From Scheffersomyces stipitis CBS 6054 (Eukaryota > Ascomycota > Pichiomycetes > Serinales > Debaryomycetaceae), in contig NC_009044.1 in NCBI RefSeq assembly GCF_000209165.1, positions 930,001-994,000 on the forward strand: a stretch of DNA of 64,000 nt, in the 5' to 3' direction. The notes below the pieces were generated by a model, which saw only the letters and a program-made list of their open reading frames with translations, made no database searches and was not told the DNA's origin. Within the stretch, counting starts at the first letter, position 1. Every line of letters starts with the position of its first letter. Positions 18,285-28,154 of the stretch are shown piece by piece. The translations under genes and the position numbers were made by a program.

Positions 18285-19847
18285 ATGGGTGGATGGACGA
18301 TTGTTGGAGACTCTTTCAAGGGAGGTGATGTGAAGCTAGTGACTGAACATTTAATTGAACTGTCCCGGAAGTCGAATGTAGACTATGGTGCCGAATTTCT
18401 CGCTGAAAACGAACACCAATACCCTCCGGCGACCGAAGATGAAGAAAGAAGAATTATAAAAAAACTTGATTTCATCTTGGTACCGATGCTTTTCTTCACA
18501 GCGACGATGGGAGCAGTTGACAAGGTTTCCCAGGGTACAGCGGCGATTTATGGCTACATTCCGGACAATAATTTAACAGGATCTCAGTATTCCTGGCTAG
18601 GATCAATTCTTTTCCTTGGTTCCTTAGTCGGGATGTTCCCCATGTCCTTTTTCTTGCAGAGGTTTCCATTGGGAAAAGTTCTAGTAACCGCTTCACTTTT
18701 CTGGAGTAGTTTAACACTTCTATTGTGTGTTGGTAGAAGTTTCGCTGGGTTGGCTGCTATTCGGTTTCTTATGGGGTTTGTCGAATGTGCTATTGTCCCT
18801 GGGTGTACTCTTGTCTGCGGAAGATTTTATTCCAAGGGAGAAATTGCTACTCGTTTGGCTTTTGTTTTTGCCTTTGCTTCTTCAGTTATTAATGGGTTTT
18901 TGTCATGGTTGGTTGGTTATTTTCATCATTCCACAGTCCCAGCCTGGAAGTTTCTCTACATCTTGGTGGGTTCTATTTCATTTCTTTGGGGTTGTCTCAT
19001 GTGGGTATATTTGCCAGATTCTCCCTTGAACGCCAAATTTCTTACCAACCAAGAAAAGGTCTACGTCGTGAGACGGATTATCAGAAAAAGCAATGGCGGT
19101 GTTCAGAATAATAATTGGGATTGGCAACAAGTCAAGGAGGCAGTTCTCGACAGCAAAACTTATGTCATATTCTTTTTCAACATTGGTATAAATATTTGCA
19201 ATGGTGGTCTCTCAACGTTTTCTTCCATAATCATTTTTAACCTTGGATTTAATGCAATGAAAGCATCGTTGATGGGTATTCCAACAGGTGTCATTGCAAC
19301 CCTTGCTACCATTTTCTTCACGTTTTTATGTAACAAATTCAACAACAAGCGTTGCTTGATTGCAATTATTTCACTTATACCTCCGGTTGTTGGGTCAGCT
19401 ATCATATATGCCGTGGACCGGCTGAACGTGGCACCGCAATTGGTTGGTCTCTACTTGCTTTATTTCTACTTTGCTCCGTACGTCGTGATGATGTCCCTTG
19501 CCCAAGCTAACACTTCTGGAAACACCAAGAAATCTGTCACCTATTCTATCAATTATTTGGGTTATTGTGTGGGAGCTCTTATTGGCCCTCAAACTTTTAG
19601 GGCTAACCAGGCTCCAAGATACACTGGAGGTTTTATCGCCTTGCTTTGTTCTTTCCTTATTTGCATGATGTTTGCTGGCATATATTGGGCGATATGTATT
19701 TGGGAGAATTCCAAGAAATCGAGGAAGTACGACGAAAACGAAGTGTATCTGGAAAAGCCGGTGTCCAGAGATGAAAAGGAGATTGACGATGAGGAATATT
19801 ACGATCTATCTGATTCCCAGCGAAAGCATTTCCGTTACACTACATAG
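18285..19847 (+). CDS. MFS permease, DAL5/anion:cation symporter family (520 aa)
   Basis: This is a twelve-helix major facilitator protein. The cytosolic N-terminus has the family stretch DEERRIIKKLDFILVPML before helix 1, then a loop/helix start GIPTG and a charged C-terminal tail. The layout matches the allantoate/nicotinate/pantothenate/vitamin H group (Dal5, Tna1, Liz1, Vht1, Seo1), proton-coupled importers of organic anions at the plasma membrane. Which substrate it carries cannot be read from the sequence. CTG codons occur (for example codon 26) and should be Ser. The long 5' intergenic region suggests regulated expression. It converges on the AKR gene only 52 bp away. Confidence 0.9.
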   Translation: MGGWTIVGDSFKGGDVKLVTEHLIELSRKSNVDYGAEFLAENEHQYPPATEDEERRIIKKLDFILVPMLFFTATMGAVDKVSQGTAAIYGYIPDNNLTGSQYSWLGSILFLGSLVGMFPMSFFLQRFPLGKVLVTASLFWSSLTLLLCVGRSFAGLAAIRFLMGFVECAIVPGCTLVCGRFYSKGEIATRLAFVFAFASSVINGFLSWLVGYFHHSTVPAWKFLYILVGSISFLWGCLMWVYLPDSPLNAKFLTNQEKVYVVRRIIRKSNGGVQNNNWDWQQVKEAVLDSKTYVIFFFNIGINICNGGLSTFSSIIIFNLGFNAMKASLMGIPTGVIATLATIFFTFLCNKFNNKRCLIAIISLIPPVVGSAIIYAVDRLNVAPQLVGLYLLYFYFAPYVVMMSLAQANTSGNTKKSVTYSINYLGYCVGALIGPQTFRANQAPRYTGGFIALLCSFLICMMFAGIYWAICIWENSKKSRKYDENEVYLEKPVSRDEKEIDDEEYYDLSDSQRKHFRYTT

Positions 19848-19899
19848 TAATTAGAGTACAATTAATTTAATTCAACGACTTATAAGACTTTCTATCATA

Positions 19900-20820
19900 C
19901 TAAGCTACGGGATCTTTGTACAATGTGGGATCATTACCTCCCCAAGTCAAGACATCCACCGAGTCTGGTTTATGAAGAGCTTTCGTAACATAATCAGGCA
20001 ACTCAACGGAGCCCGAATCTGGCAAAGCATCCAAGTTTTGTTTGATTCTTGGTATTTGTGCCGTCTTCGCCAACACAATGAATCCTTGTATGTAACCCCA
20101 TTTCAAAAGGATGTCTGGCTTCAGTATACCCGACTTAGTGGCCAATTCTGTTAACTCTGGATCACTAAACTTCTCACCACGAGTTAATGGCGAGTAGGCT
20201 TCGGGTAAGATGTTCTCCTTGAACAACCACTTGATTAACTCAGTACGAGGCAACCAAGGATGCAACTCTACTTGGTTCACCACTGGTTTTACCTTGTAAC
20301 CCTCCCAATTGTAGATTTCCTCTATATGGTTAATTCCATAGTTAGAGACTCCAATTGACTTAATAAGCAAAACATCGTTTTCTACTGTATGTTCTTGTAA
20401 AGCCTTCCAGGTTTCTAATCTTCTTTTCTTGTCAGACAATGGCGAATGAACCAAAATCAAGTCCACATACCCAAGTGACTCCTTAACATCATCAGCAATC
20501 TGTTGGATCTGCTTCTTGGTCTTATCGTAGCCATGTGCACCGTTGGTGATCTTGGTGGTGAAGTAAACGTCCAGACGCTTGACTTCAGGATGATCCTTCA
20601 AGAAATTGGCGATACCTTGGGCTGATTCTTTTTCGTTGTTGTAGCCTACTGCGGAATCGATATGTCTGTAACCAGCTGCAAGAGCCTGGTACACCAAGTC
20701 AGCGGCACTAGCAACCTCAATCTCATAAACTCCGAATCCTGCAACAGGAATTTCGGTGCCGTTGTTCAACTTGAGCTTGGTCAGCTTGGTAATTGGAGCG
20801 GAGCTGATTATAGAAGACAT
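19900..20820 (-). CDS. Aldo-keto reductase, copy 1 (306 aa)
   Basis: This is an AKR barrel with the complete catalytic tetrad: D55 and Y60 in HIDSAVGYNNE, K90 in FTTKITN and H125 in LVHSP. Later family motifs are present too (SIGVSNYG, NQVELHPWLP and EAYSPL). It resembles S. cerevisiae YDL124W, an NADPH-dependent alpha-keto amide/ester reductase, more than the xylose reductases. The likely role is cytosolic carbonyl reduction and detoxification. The start is at 20820. A TATA-like CTATAAAAA lies about 125 bp upstream. It is a tandem duplicate of the gene at 21406-22365, with the catalytic residues at identical positions. Confidence 0.93.
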   Translation of the reverse strand: MSSIISSAPITKLTKLKLNNGTEIPVAGFGVYEIEVASAADLVYQALAAGYRHIDSAVGYNNEKESAQGIANFLKDHPEVKRLDVYFTTKITNGAHGYDKTKKQIQQIADDVKESLGYVDLILVHSPLSDKKRRLETWKALQEHTVENDVLLIKSIGVSNYGINHIEEIYNWEGYKVKPVVNQVELHPWLPRTELIKWLFKENILPEAYSPLTRGEKFSDPELTELATKSGILKPDILLKWGYIQGFIVLAKTAQIPRIKQNLDALPDSGSVELPDYVTKALHKPDSVDVLTWGGNDPTLYKDPVA

Positions 20821-21405
20821 TATAGTGAAGTATCAAATTTGATGGAAAGTTTCGCGATTGCAAGATATTCAAAATCAGAATTATAATTCGAATTGATTTC
20901 TGGCAATTTGGCTATTTCAACATTTCATGGGAAATACCGCTGATTTTTATAGTTCCCCAGATTTCCAACTGTGTGGCTTTTACGAAATCTGATGCCATAC
21001 AATGGTTATGATTCGCATTTGAAAAATCTCTCCATAGTGACATTTGATGGCTTGGTGCGTTTTATTTTCTGTACTACACCAGGGGCAAAACAAACAACCC
21101 CACAATTGCAGCTGAGAGGAAATATGTGGAGGCAAACTATAGGGGTTCAGTTTTGTTGGAGCAGTTCGAAACGGCAAGATTGGGGGAAAGATAGAAGTCC
21201 AAATCTCACAATTTAGATTTTTTTGACGGCGGGTTTGCCGTATTGGGAAATGTCTCCGAGTTGTATCATTATTTTATAAGAAGGTTGCAACATATGATGA
21301 GCTGCTACAGCTGCAAATAAAATGTGAAAAATATCAAAGCCTCTTTATTACTAATACTAAATAACACAAACTTTACGTTCTAATCTTATATTAAGCATTT
21401 CAGCT
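20821..21405. other. Promoter of AKR copy 1
   Basis: This 585-bp gap contains the TATA-like element of copy 1 and TTACTAA at 21348-21354, which is about 530 bp from the copy 1 ATG and just past the copy 2 stop. A GTTCGAAAC box near 21165 is not part of a tRNA fold. I see no gene. Confidence 0.55.
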
Positions 21406-22365
21406 CTAAATGTCGCCGTCCTTGTAGAGAGTAGGATCGACATTATCCCAAGTCAAGACGACATGAGAGTCCGGCTTGTCTAGAGCTTCCAATACAGACA
21501 GTGGCAACTCGATCTTGCCCAAGTTTGAAGTTTCACCGAGTATGTCATTGTTTCCCTTCGGCAAGATGTTGAGATTTTGAGCAATTCTTTCCTCTTTCTC
21601 AGTCTTAACTAAAACGACAAATCCCTGTAAATAGGACCACTTAATGAGGATTTCGATTTTAGAGATGCCCGACTTCTTTTCCAATTCCAATAATTCTGGA
21701 TCGTTCAACATGTAACCTTGAGTCAAGGGAGAGTATGCTTCGGCAAGTATATCGTGCTTACACAAGTATTCACGCAATTCCAAGCGCGGCAACCATGGGT
21801 GCAATTCCAATTGGTTAAGCACAGGCTTCACTAATAAACCATCCCAGTTCAAGATTTCTTCCAAATGGTCGACTCCGAAGTTGGAAACTCCGATGGAGCG
21901 AATGTTTAGCACTTCGTTCTGTGGGTGCAAAACGAATTCTTGCAACGCTTTCCAAGTGCCCAATCTTCTTTCCTTGTTGGATTTTGGCGAGTGGAGCAAG
22001 ACCAAATCGAGATAGCCAAGCGATTCCTTAATTTCACTAGCAATAAGAGCAATCTCCTTCTTGGTTTCTTCGTACCCATGCGCATCGTTAGTCAACTTTG
22101 TAGTGAACCAGATGTCTTCACGCTTAACTTCCGGGTGATCTTTGAGGAACTCCGCAATAGCCTGTGCTGCCAGTCTTTGGTTGCCGTAGTATACAGCACT
22201 GTCAATGTGTCTGTAACCGGCTTCCAAAGCTTTGTAGACCAAGTGTTTCGATTGTTCATCGGGACATAAGTAAAGACCATATCCGGCAACCGGAATATGT
22301 TGTCCGTTATTCAACTTGTAGGTGCTTTGTTGGGTCAATTGGATCAGGGTAGTGAGGTTGGACAT
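21406..22365 (-). CDS. Aldo-keto reductase, copy 2 (319 aa)
   Basis: Tandem paralogue of the 19900-20820 gene. The tetrad is D55, Y60 (HIDSAVYYGNQ), K90 (FTTKLTN) and H125 (LLHSP), followed by SIGVSNFG, NQLELHPWLP and EAYSPL. It carries about 13 extra residues, mainly in the C-terminal region around ILPKGNNDILGETSNLG. It is predicted to be a cytosolic NADPH-dependent carbonyl reductase of the YDL124W type. The start ATG is at 22365. CACGTG lies at 22551-22556. The divergence between copies suggests an old duplication with different substrates or control. Confidence 0.93.
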   Translation of the reverse strand: MSNLTTLIQLTQQSTYKLNNGQHIPVAGYGLYLCPDEQSKHLVYKALEAGYRHIDSAVYYGNQRLAAQAIAEFLKDHPEVKREDIWFTTKLTNDAHGYEETKKEIALIASEIKESLGYLDLVLLHSPKSNKERRLGTWKALQEFVLHPQNEVLNIRSIGVSNFGVDHLEEILNWDGLLVKPVLNQLELHPWLPRLELREYLCKHDILAEAYSPLTQGYMLNDPELLELEKKSGISKIEILIKWSYLQGFVVLVKTEKEERIAQNLNILPKGNNDILGETSNLGKIELPLSVLEALDKPDSHVVLTWDNVDPTLYKDGDI

Positions 22366-23243
22366 TTCTGTAGATGTTTGTTATAGATGCTTAAGAATAG
22401 TTGCCATGATTCTTGACTTTTGAAGGATTCATTCAGGTATTAATAGTACCCCACCATCACTGAAACTGAGGCCTCGGAACTACCTGGATCGGCAAGTTTC
22501 TCGCCAGTCTGGAACCCCGGATTTCAAGCAATGCCTCATATGGCTGTTTCACGTGACAACCAACAGGTTCGGAAGATTACCACGAATCTTTGCGAGATGT
22601 GCTGGGTGAGGGCATGAGTCACGCAGTGTCCAGTGAGGTCTGATATAGTCGTCGTGTGTTCGGAAGGTTCTTATAATGAAAGAGTAATACCGAAAATCTT
22701 TTTTATGCGGAAGGATTATGAGGAAGAGCTTGAAAAATTTAAGAACTGAAGAGCTTCCAAGAAATGTCTAGAGAAATCGCATAAATAGCGCGAAAATAAG
22801 CAAAAGAATTGTGTAAAAAACTATAAATAGAAGTGAGAATAAGACATTAGTCATATGCTAACTACGTCAATCATACTGGTCCAACATCGATACTAATAGC
22901 ATTAACATCCATATTTCTAGCCTAAGGAGCTCCAAAACTATTTCTAGGCTCTGGTCCTTCGCGACCTGCATGTAAAATAGATAACATTAAATTGATTCCT
23001 GCAGATTGCAATACACTCAGCAAGCAATTTCTGGGAGATACAATGGGAAATAGACATTATCGCTAGGCGAGTCAGGCTTTAGTGACAGCATCATTAACAG
23101 CACTGTTGTGTAGAAGGTTACAATCTTAGTGGTTATAACAGATTGCAAAAGCGGCAGATTACTAAACTGCATACTCCAGCTATCAACAGTTTTTATTGTT
23201 TCTTTTACATTTATCGTATTCATTTGTTTTCTTGTATTGCACC
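22366..23243. other. Divergent promoter between AKR copy 2 and YPT7
   Basis: The region is AT-rich, with CACGTGA at 22551 and the palindrome GAGGCCTC near 22470 on the AKR side. I see no RNA gene and no repeat worth calling. Frames here are short and lack domains. Confidence 0.5.
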
Positions 23244-23891
23244 ATGTCTGGCAGAAAAAAGACCTTGTTGAAGGTGATCATCTTGGGAGACTCAGGCGTG
23301 GGAAAGACGTCTTTGATGCAGCAATTTGTCAACAACAAGTTCTCGCATCAGTACAAGGCAACCATTGGGGCCGATTTCCTCACCAAGGAGATTTCCATTG
23401 ACGGCAATAAACAGGTGACATTACAGATTTGGGACACCGCAGGTCAGGAACGATTCCAGAGCTTGGGTGTAGCCTTCTACAGAGGTGCCGACTGCTGTGT
23501 ATTGTGTTACGATGTGACCAATGAGAAGTCGTTGAACAACTTAACCTCGTGGAAGGATGAGTTTTTGGTTCAATCCAACGTCTCCAATCCCCAGGATTTC
23601 CCATTCATCATAATAGGTAACAAGATCGATGTAGATGAAGCCAAGAAGATTCCGTCGTTGCAGAAGAAGTTGCAGAACATCACCAACAACCAGTTGGGAG
23701 GCTTGAACTACCCCGTATTTGAGACTAGTGCTAAGGATGGCATCAATGTTGAAGCAGCCTTTGAAGTCATCGCGAAGATGGCTTTGCAACAGGAAGAATT
23801 AAATGATGCTAATGGCAATGATGTATCCGATGACTATAACGATGCCATCAACATCCACTTGGAAAGTGAATCCAGTGGATGTGCTTGTTAA
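23244..23891 (+). CDS. YPT7: Rab7-type GTPase Ypt7 (215 aa)
   Basis: The start is the ATG at 23244 ([16 protein letters not shown]); the upstream extension has no ATG. The G motifs are GDSGVGKT (15-22), switch I with the Rab7 signature [21 protein letters not shown] and TSAKDG. The C-terminus CAC allows double geranylgeranylation. Ypt7 drives late endosome-vacuole and homotypic vacuole fusion through HOPS. The length is close to the 208 residues of S. cerevisiae. A small asparagine/aspartate-rich insert lies before the C-terminus. Confidence 0.96.
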   Translation: MSGRKKTLLKVIILGDSGVGKTSLMQQFVNNKFSHQYKATIGADFLTKEISIDGNKQVTLQIWDTAGQERFQSLGVAFYRGADCCVLCYDVTNEKSLNNLTSWKDEFLVQSNVSNPQDFPFIIIGNKIDVDEAKKIPSLQKKLQNITNNQLGGLNYPVFETSAKDGINVEAAFEVIAKMALQQEELNDANGNDVSDDYNDAINIHLESESSGCAC

Positions 23892-24268
23892 TGCGGTAGA
23901 TAGACACTATGACTAATATTGTATGATACTTTATCTTTGGTATATCTATTTCACATGTCTGTGATACATGTCTATTGGATTTCTACGATTTTTATCTGAA
24001 CATGTCCAGTGTCAAAGTCTCCCAGCTTCGAATCTAATTAAATCTACATTCAGTTCACCATACTATTACATAGAATTTGTCTTTTGTATAGTCATACAAC
24101 TTTTGCAATATTACAATGATAATAACCTGATATACTATAATATAAATTATACAACTCGTAACGTCTCATGCTATCAATTTGTGTTGTTAGACTAACGACA
24201 TATTATACAATACACCATAGAATAGAAGATGTTTCGCATATAATACGATACTACAATACTCCATACTG
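23892..24268. other. Convergent 3' region between YPT7 and the Smr gene
   Basis: This is an AT-rich 377-bp stretch between two stop codons, with runs resembling yeast polyadenylation signals (TATATA and ATAATATAA around 24130). I see nothing else. Confidence 0.5.
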
Positions 24269-25000
24269 CTACTTGGTAAGGTTTTTGACACAGAAGCAGA
24301 GGATCTTGACAAGGATGTTGGACACATCGGAGTTCTGGCCCTGGCCTCCTTGTTGCTGGTAGTAACCAGGCTGTCCACCTTGTTGTTGCTGTTGGTACTG
24401 GGGCTGGCCAGAGCCATGGTAAGCAGCTTGTGGTTGCGAAACTGGCCCCCAGTGGTTTGGAACCTGTGAAGACTGGGTATTGGTCAAGTCGATAACCAAG
24501 ACTCCTGAGTTATGTGGATCGAGTTTATGTTTTAAGTTGCACTCGTCACACATCTGGTCGATGGCTGGTTTCAACTTGGCTATACCATTGGCTGAATGTA
24601 ACCCTTTACCTACAATTACTCTCAAGTGCGACTGATTGGTCCTGATGTCGTTGGCTATTCTGTTCTGCAAGATATACTCGGCTTCCTTGACATATAAGCC
24701 GTGAAGATCGATTTCATCTGGGCCAGAGTCGGCGTTATTCTCCCGAAACACATACTCCGCTGCTTGACGATTATAGCCTTCAGCTTCATCTACAATCTGC
24801 TTTGCTTTCTCACTCAACTCGTGTGCCTTTTGTTTGTCGCCGCTTTTATATGCCTGTTGCGACTGTTGACTGAGTTGGTTCCTTTTCTTGTACAAGTCGT
24901 CAGCTTTGGCACGGAGCTTCTTGTACTCCCCATCGGTGGCATGATTGTAGTCACGTTCGTCTCCTCCTAAACGTACACCTCTATCAAGATAGTCCGTCAT
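24269..25000 (-). CDS. DUF1771-Smr domain protein (243 aa)
   Basis: The N-terminal helical DUF1771 region (about 22-88) precedes a small MutS-related (Smr) domain with the diagnostic DLHGL (98-102) and the IVGKGLHS loop (129-136), ending near LVIDL. A Gln/Gly/Tyr-rich low-complexity segment follows, then a short hydrophobic Cys-containing tail (ILVKILCFCVKNLTK). The layout matches S. cerevisiae YPL199C. Smr domains bind or cleave RNA or DNA in other systems, so a role in RNA quality control is possible but not shown. The tail could be an amphipathic or acylated membrane anchor. Confidence 0.85.
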   Translation of the reverse strand: MTDYLDRGVRLGGDERDYNHATDGEYKKLRAKADDLYKKRNQLSQQSQQAYKSGDKQKAHELSEKAKQIVDEAEGYNRQAAEYVFRENNADSGPDEIDLHGLYVKEAEYILQNRIANDIRTNQSHLRVIVGKGLHSANGIAKLKPAIDQMCDECNLKHKLDPHNSGVLVIDLTNTQSSQVPNHWGPVSQPQAAYHGSGQPQYQQQQQGGQPGYYQQQGGQGQNSDVSNILVKILCFCVKNLTK

Positions 25001-25376
25001 TTTCGTGTTTGTGTAGTCTTCCTTTTTTTCTGCTACAAAGCCAAAATCTTCTGTTGCTTCTGCTCTGTTCCACCTCTATAAAGCAACGGTCCTTATCAAG
25101 CTGACGGCCATAATTCGAGTCTGAATGGAGAATTTCAAGTTAAAGCCGTTGATGATGTTTACCTCGGCCTGTGCAGTACAGGTTTATTCTCTATCAGGTA
25201 CCAGGAGATTAAGTACAGGAACTATAGATAGAGAGCTACAAGCCAACTGCTACACTCTTCTTAAGCAAGAATACTAGAGATGTCCTATTGCCTATATATA
25301 CACTGTTCATAGCAAGCAGCAATGTAGTCATCAAATCATGCACCTTTTGTCTCTACCCATTTTTTTCTCTCACAGC
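25001..25376. other. Promoter of Smr gene and 3' end of GRDP-like gene
   Basis: This 376-bp gap lies between two minus-strand genes. It has a TATATATA-like run near 25293-25300 on the Smr promoter side. I see nothing else. Confidence 0.45.
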
Positions 25377-27449
25377 TCAGTATCCTACCAGGCTCAAATA
25401 GCGTACTTGACTAGAATCGTGATCACGGAGGGCTCTGAAATCAGGTGGATCTCCATTTGGTTCAAATGGATCTCCTCCACAGCCCGCACCAGCACAGCCT
25501 TTAACACCCATGCAATTCTTCATGAAGTCTCGAACTGTAGAACACAATCCATTATCGTAGAGCTGACACGAAGTCTTCGCTATTGGCCCCAAAGGAGGTA
25601 CAACAAACAAGTACGGATAGAAATAGTAGTCTGTTAGTTTGGGCATCTGCCATGGCAATGATTCGCCTGACTTCTTATCCTTATACTTCTTTTCAAGCCA
25701 TTTTCTTCTTTCCTCAGCGTACGTATTAGGAATACAAATGGCATTGTGAATGCTGATGTGCGTAATCCCAATACCATTCATGAATAAAGGACTGGACTGC
25801 GTTTCGGCCAACTTTGCTTCAATCTTCTTCTTGCCGAATATCGACTTCAATTTCGACTGGCTCTTACTCCTCAACAGAAGACAATACCAACAATGGCAGA
25901 GCGAGTAGTCTTGTTTAAACCGATACTTGTAATAGCGGGCCGTTTTCTCAAAACAGTCGTCTAGTCTTCCTTCTTCTACTTTGTCGTCATGGTCAATGAC
26001 AGCCTCTCTTTCTGTACTCTGGCAATCTGTAAAATAGTAGTACATTGACAATTGGTGAGTATGCCAGATTAGGTCAATGTCTAGAGTCGGAACCAACATG
26101 AGCCTATGCTCATACGATGTCAATAACTTAAAAAATCTACTGTATCGAATAACGGACTCAGCCAACCCTTCTTGGATCAACGGAGAATGAAGCCAATCGA
26201 TCTCGTTCATCTTTTTGACGAACCGTTCTTGTCTTAGAACGCAACCAACCAAGTCTTCACATATTAGGATTCCACGAGCCACCGTATGACTAATCAAATT
26301 CATCTGTAGGTAGAGTCTGAGTAGTATTCTCATACGGTTAACATATTTCTTGTCTGATGATGCTTTAGCGATGGTATCTTCAAGGGTCCTGGTACCGATG
26401 CTATTAAGTGCTAATCTGGTGAACTCTTTCTTGATGAAATTGTTTATTTTAACCGGATTACGTGGCCTGAAGTACTTATCAGAGATAACATTGGAGAAGT
26501 ATTTATACAACCCTGGCAAGGGTATATCTGATCGAACGTCAGCATACAACTGACGCTTGCGCAATTCTTCATGGGTTATGATATCACTGAATTGGCATCT
26601 ACATTTGCCATAGTTAATCTTCTGCTTGAAACCATCGTCTGCAAACCCAGTAGAAGCATCATTGGTGTAAGGAATATCCTTCAAGATGATTTGATCGCAA
26701 GAAGGACAACTGATTGAAACCAACTGTTCATACATCGCGAAGTTGTCCATGTCATAGATCAAGTCGGTGGGCTCCACCGTAAAGGATGAAACCACATCCA
26801 AGTAGTTGTCTTTTAAGACTTCTGATGGTTTGTAGACAAAACTGTCATTATCTATAGAATCACTAAGCCTCTTCAAAGGTAAGGGAAACATTCCAAACGG
26901 CAAGATGTCATTTCTGACACAATTATCATAGAAGCTCTTCGGATTCAACAAGAAGGCATGCCACACCATGACTACATCCAAGGGAGGTATCAAACTATCT
27001 AAGGTCTTTATGAATCTGTTGCTTCTGGCAGTGTCAAATATATTCCTTTCGTCAAATGGTGAATTCGGCTCAAGATTGTGGTACTCTTTCAATGCCGTAA
27101 TGAAGATGATAAACCGTCTCACTGCATTCGTAATGAATACTTGCCACACCTTAATGGAATACCTTGGCTCTAAACTCTCATCTACGATTGAATCTCTCAA
27201 CACGGCAAACGCTTTAAGCAACTTTAAATGAGCGATTGTATCTGCCAAAGTGGGGATGTGATCAAGATGTTCTCCGTCTGAGTCTACATCCTTGTTCTTC
27301 TTTTTGCTTTTCGTGGTAGTCTCGTTGATATTGCTATTTGGAGGAGTGTGTTCTTCCAAATGTGCATATCTAAAGCTGAAAAAGTCTCTTGGCATCAGCT
27401 TGTCGAGGATCTTGACAAAGTCCTTGAACAGCTCCTCTCCTGTGCTCAT
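25377..27449 (-). CDS. GRDP-like (DUF1399) protein (690 aa)
   Basis: The start is the ATG at 27449 (MSTGEELFKDFVKIL); the 28 codons upstream lack an ATG. Two copies of the GRDP signature are visible: LDVVMVWHAFLLNP (about 157-170) and LDIDLIWHTHQLSMYYY in the second half. Several Cys pairs (SCPSCDQ, GKCRCQF and LCHCWYCLLL) suggest metal binding. The C-terminus is Gly/Cys-rich (GCAGAGCGG). Related plant and fungal proteins are linked to stress responses, but the biochemical role is unknown. Codon order near the stop shows a CTG that should be Ser. Confidence 0.75.
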   Translation of the reverse strand: MSTGEELFKDFVKILDKLMPRDFFSFRYAHLEEHTPPNSNINETTTKSKKKNKDVDSDGEHLDHIPTLADTIAHLKLLKAFAVLRDSIVDESLEPRYSIKVWQVFITNAVRRFIIFITALKEYHNLEPNSPFDERNIFDTARSNRFIKTLDSLIPPLDVVMVWHAFLLNPKSFYDNCVRNDILPFGMFPLPLKRLSDSIDNDSFVYKPSEVLKDNYLDVVSSFTVEPTDLIYDMDNFAMYEQLVSISCPSCDQIILKDIPYTNDASTGFADDGFKQKINYGKCRCQFSDIITHEELRKRQLYADVRSDIPLPGLYKYFSNVISDKYFRPRNPVKINNFIKKEFTRLALNSIGTRTLEDTIAKASSDKKYVNRMRILLRLYLQMNLISHTVARGILICEDLVGCVLRQERFVKKMNEIDWLHSPLIQEGLAESVIRYSRFFKLLTSYEHRLMLVPTLDIDLIWHTHQLSMYYYFTDCQSTEREAVIDHDDKVEEGRLDDCFEKTARYYKYRFKQDYSLCHCWYCLLLRSKSQSKLKSIFGKKKIEAKLAETQSSPLFMNGIGITHISIHNAICIPNTYAEERRKWLEKKYKDKKSGESLPWQMPKLTDYYFYPYLFVVPPLGPIAKTSCQLYDNGLCSTVRDFMKNCMGVKGCAGAGCGGDPFEPNGDPPDFRALRDHDSSQVRYLSLVGY

Positions 27450-28154
27450 GATTAATGCTTCCGACTGGTTTGGAAAAATCTCAGACCTCGCAATTTGCCA
27501 AATTCGTACTTCATTAAATACTACATTGTTCACTTAGCACTATATCCTTGCAGCTTAAAGTGAGACCACCATATAAACAAGTTCGCTGACTTCTCGGCTT
27601 ATCTATAGCATGATTACTAATTGTATGCTAGTTTCACAGGACATTTCATTAGCTGACTAGGATGAATAACCAAAAACGAAATGTTACTGAAACATACAAC
27701 CGTCCCAGAACAGTACTTCCTAGAAGGATTAAGATAATTTCTCCGAAAATTGTACATAAAGTTGATCCGAAAATTGCTGAAATCAGACAATATGAACAAT
27801 AATAAACTGCAATCCCCCGCGTTTAGCTATCAGATATGGATAGTCTTATACACGAACGTATTGCTATTATCCATAAACAGAAATCTACCCGTGGTAGTAC
27901 TTCAAAATACTACGCAACTTTTACAGGCACCAAATAGTGTTTCAATTGAAGCAGACCATGCAAAAGTCCCAACGCAACTGTACAATTGCATGAAACTGAT
28001 AGTCCACTATTAGTGATCTCAAATTGAAGCTACACCAACAGGTTCTACTTTTCTACTCTATGCTTTACAAAGACATATACTTCAAAGAACTATATTCATC
28101 AATAAACTATACAATAATAAACATAAATATTAATTTTCAGTCTATTCAGTCAGT
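27450..28154. other. Promoter of GRDP-like gene and TEF1 3' region
   Basis: AT-rich, 705 bp, between two minus-strand genes. It contains long A/T tracts typical of the TEF1 3' UTR (28070-28140) and no convincing frame. I see nothing else. Confidence 0.5.

Noticed and set aside
21141..21180. GTTCGAAAC resembling a tRNA B box
   Set aside because: There is no A box at the right distance and no acceptor or T-stem pairing around it. Other TTCGAA matches in the window also fail this test.
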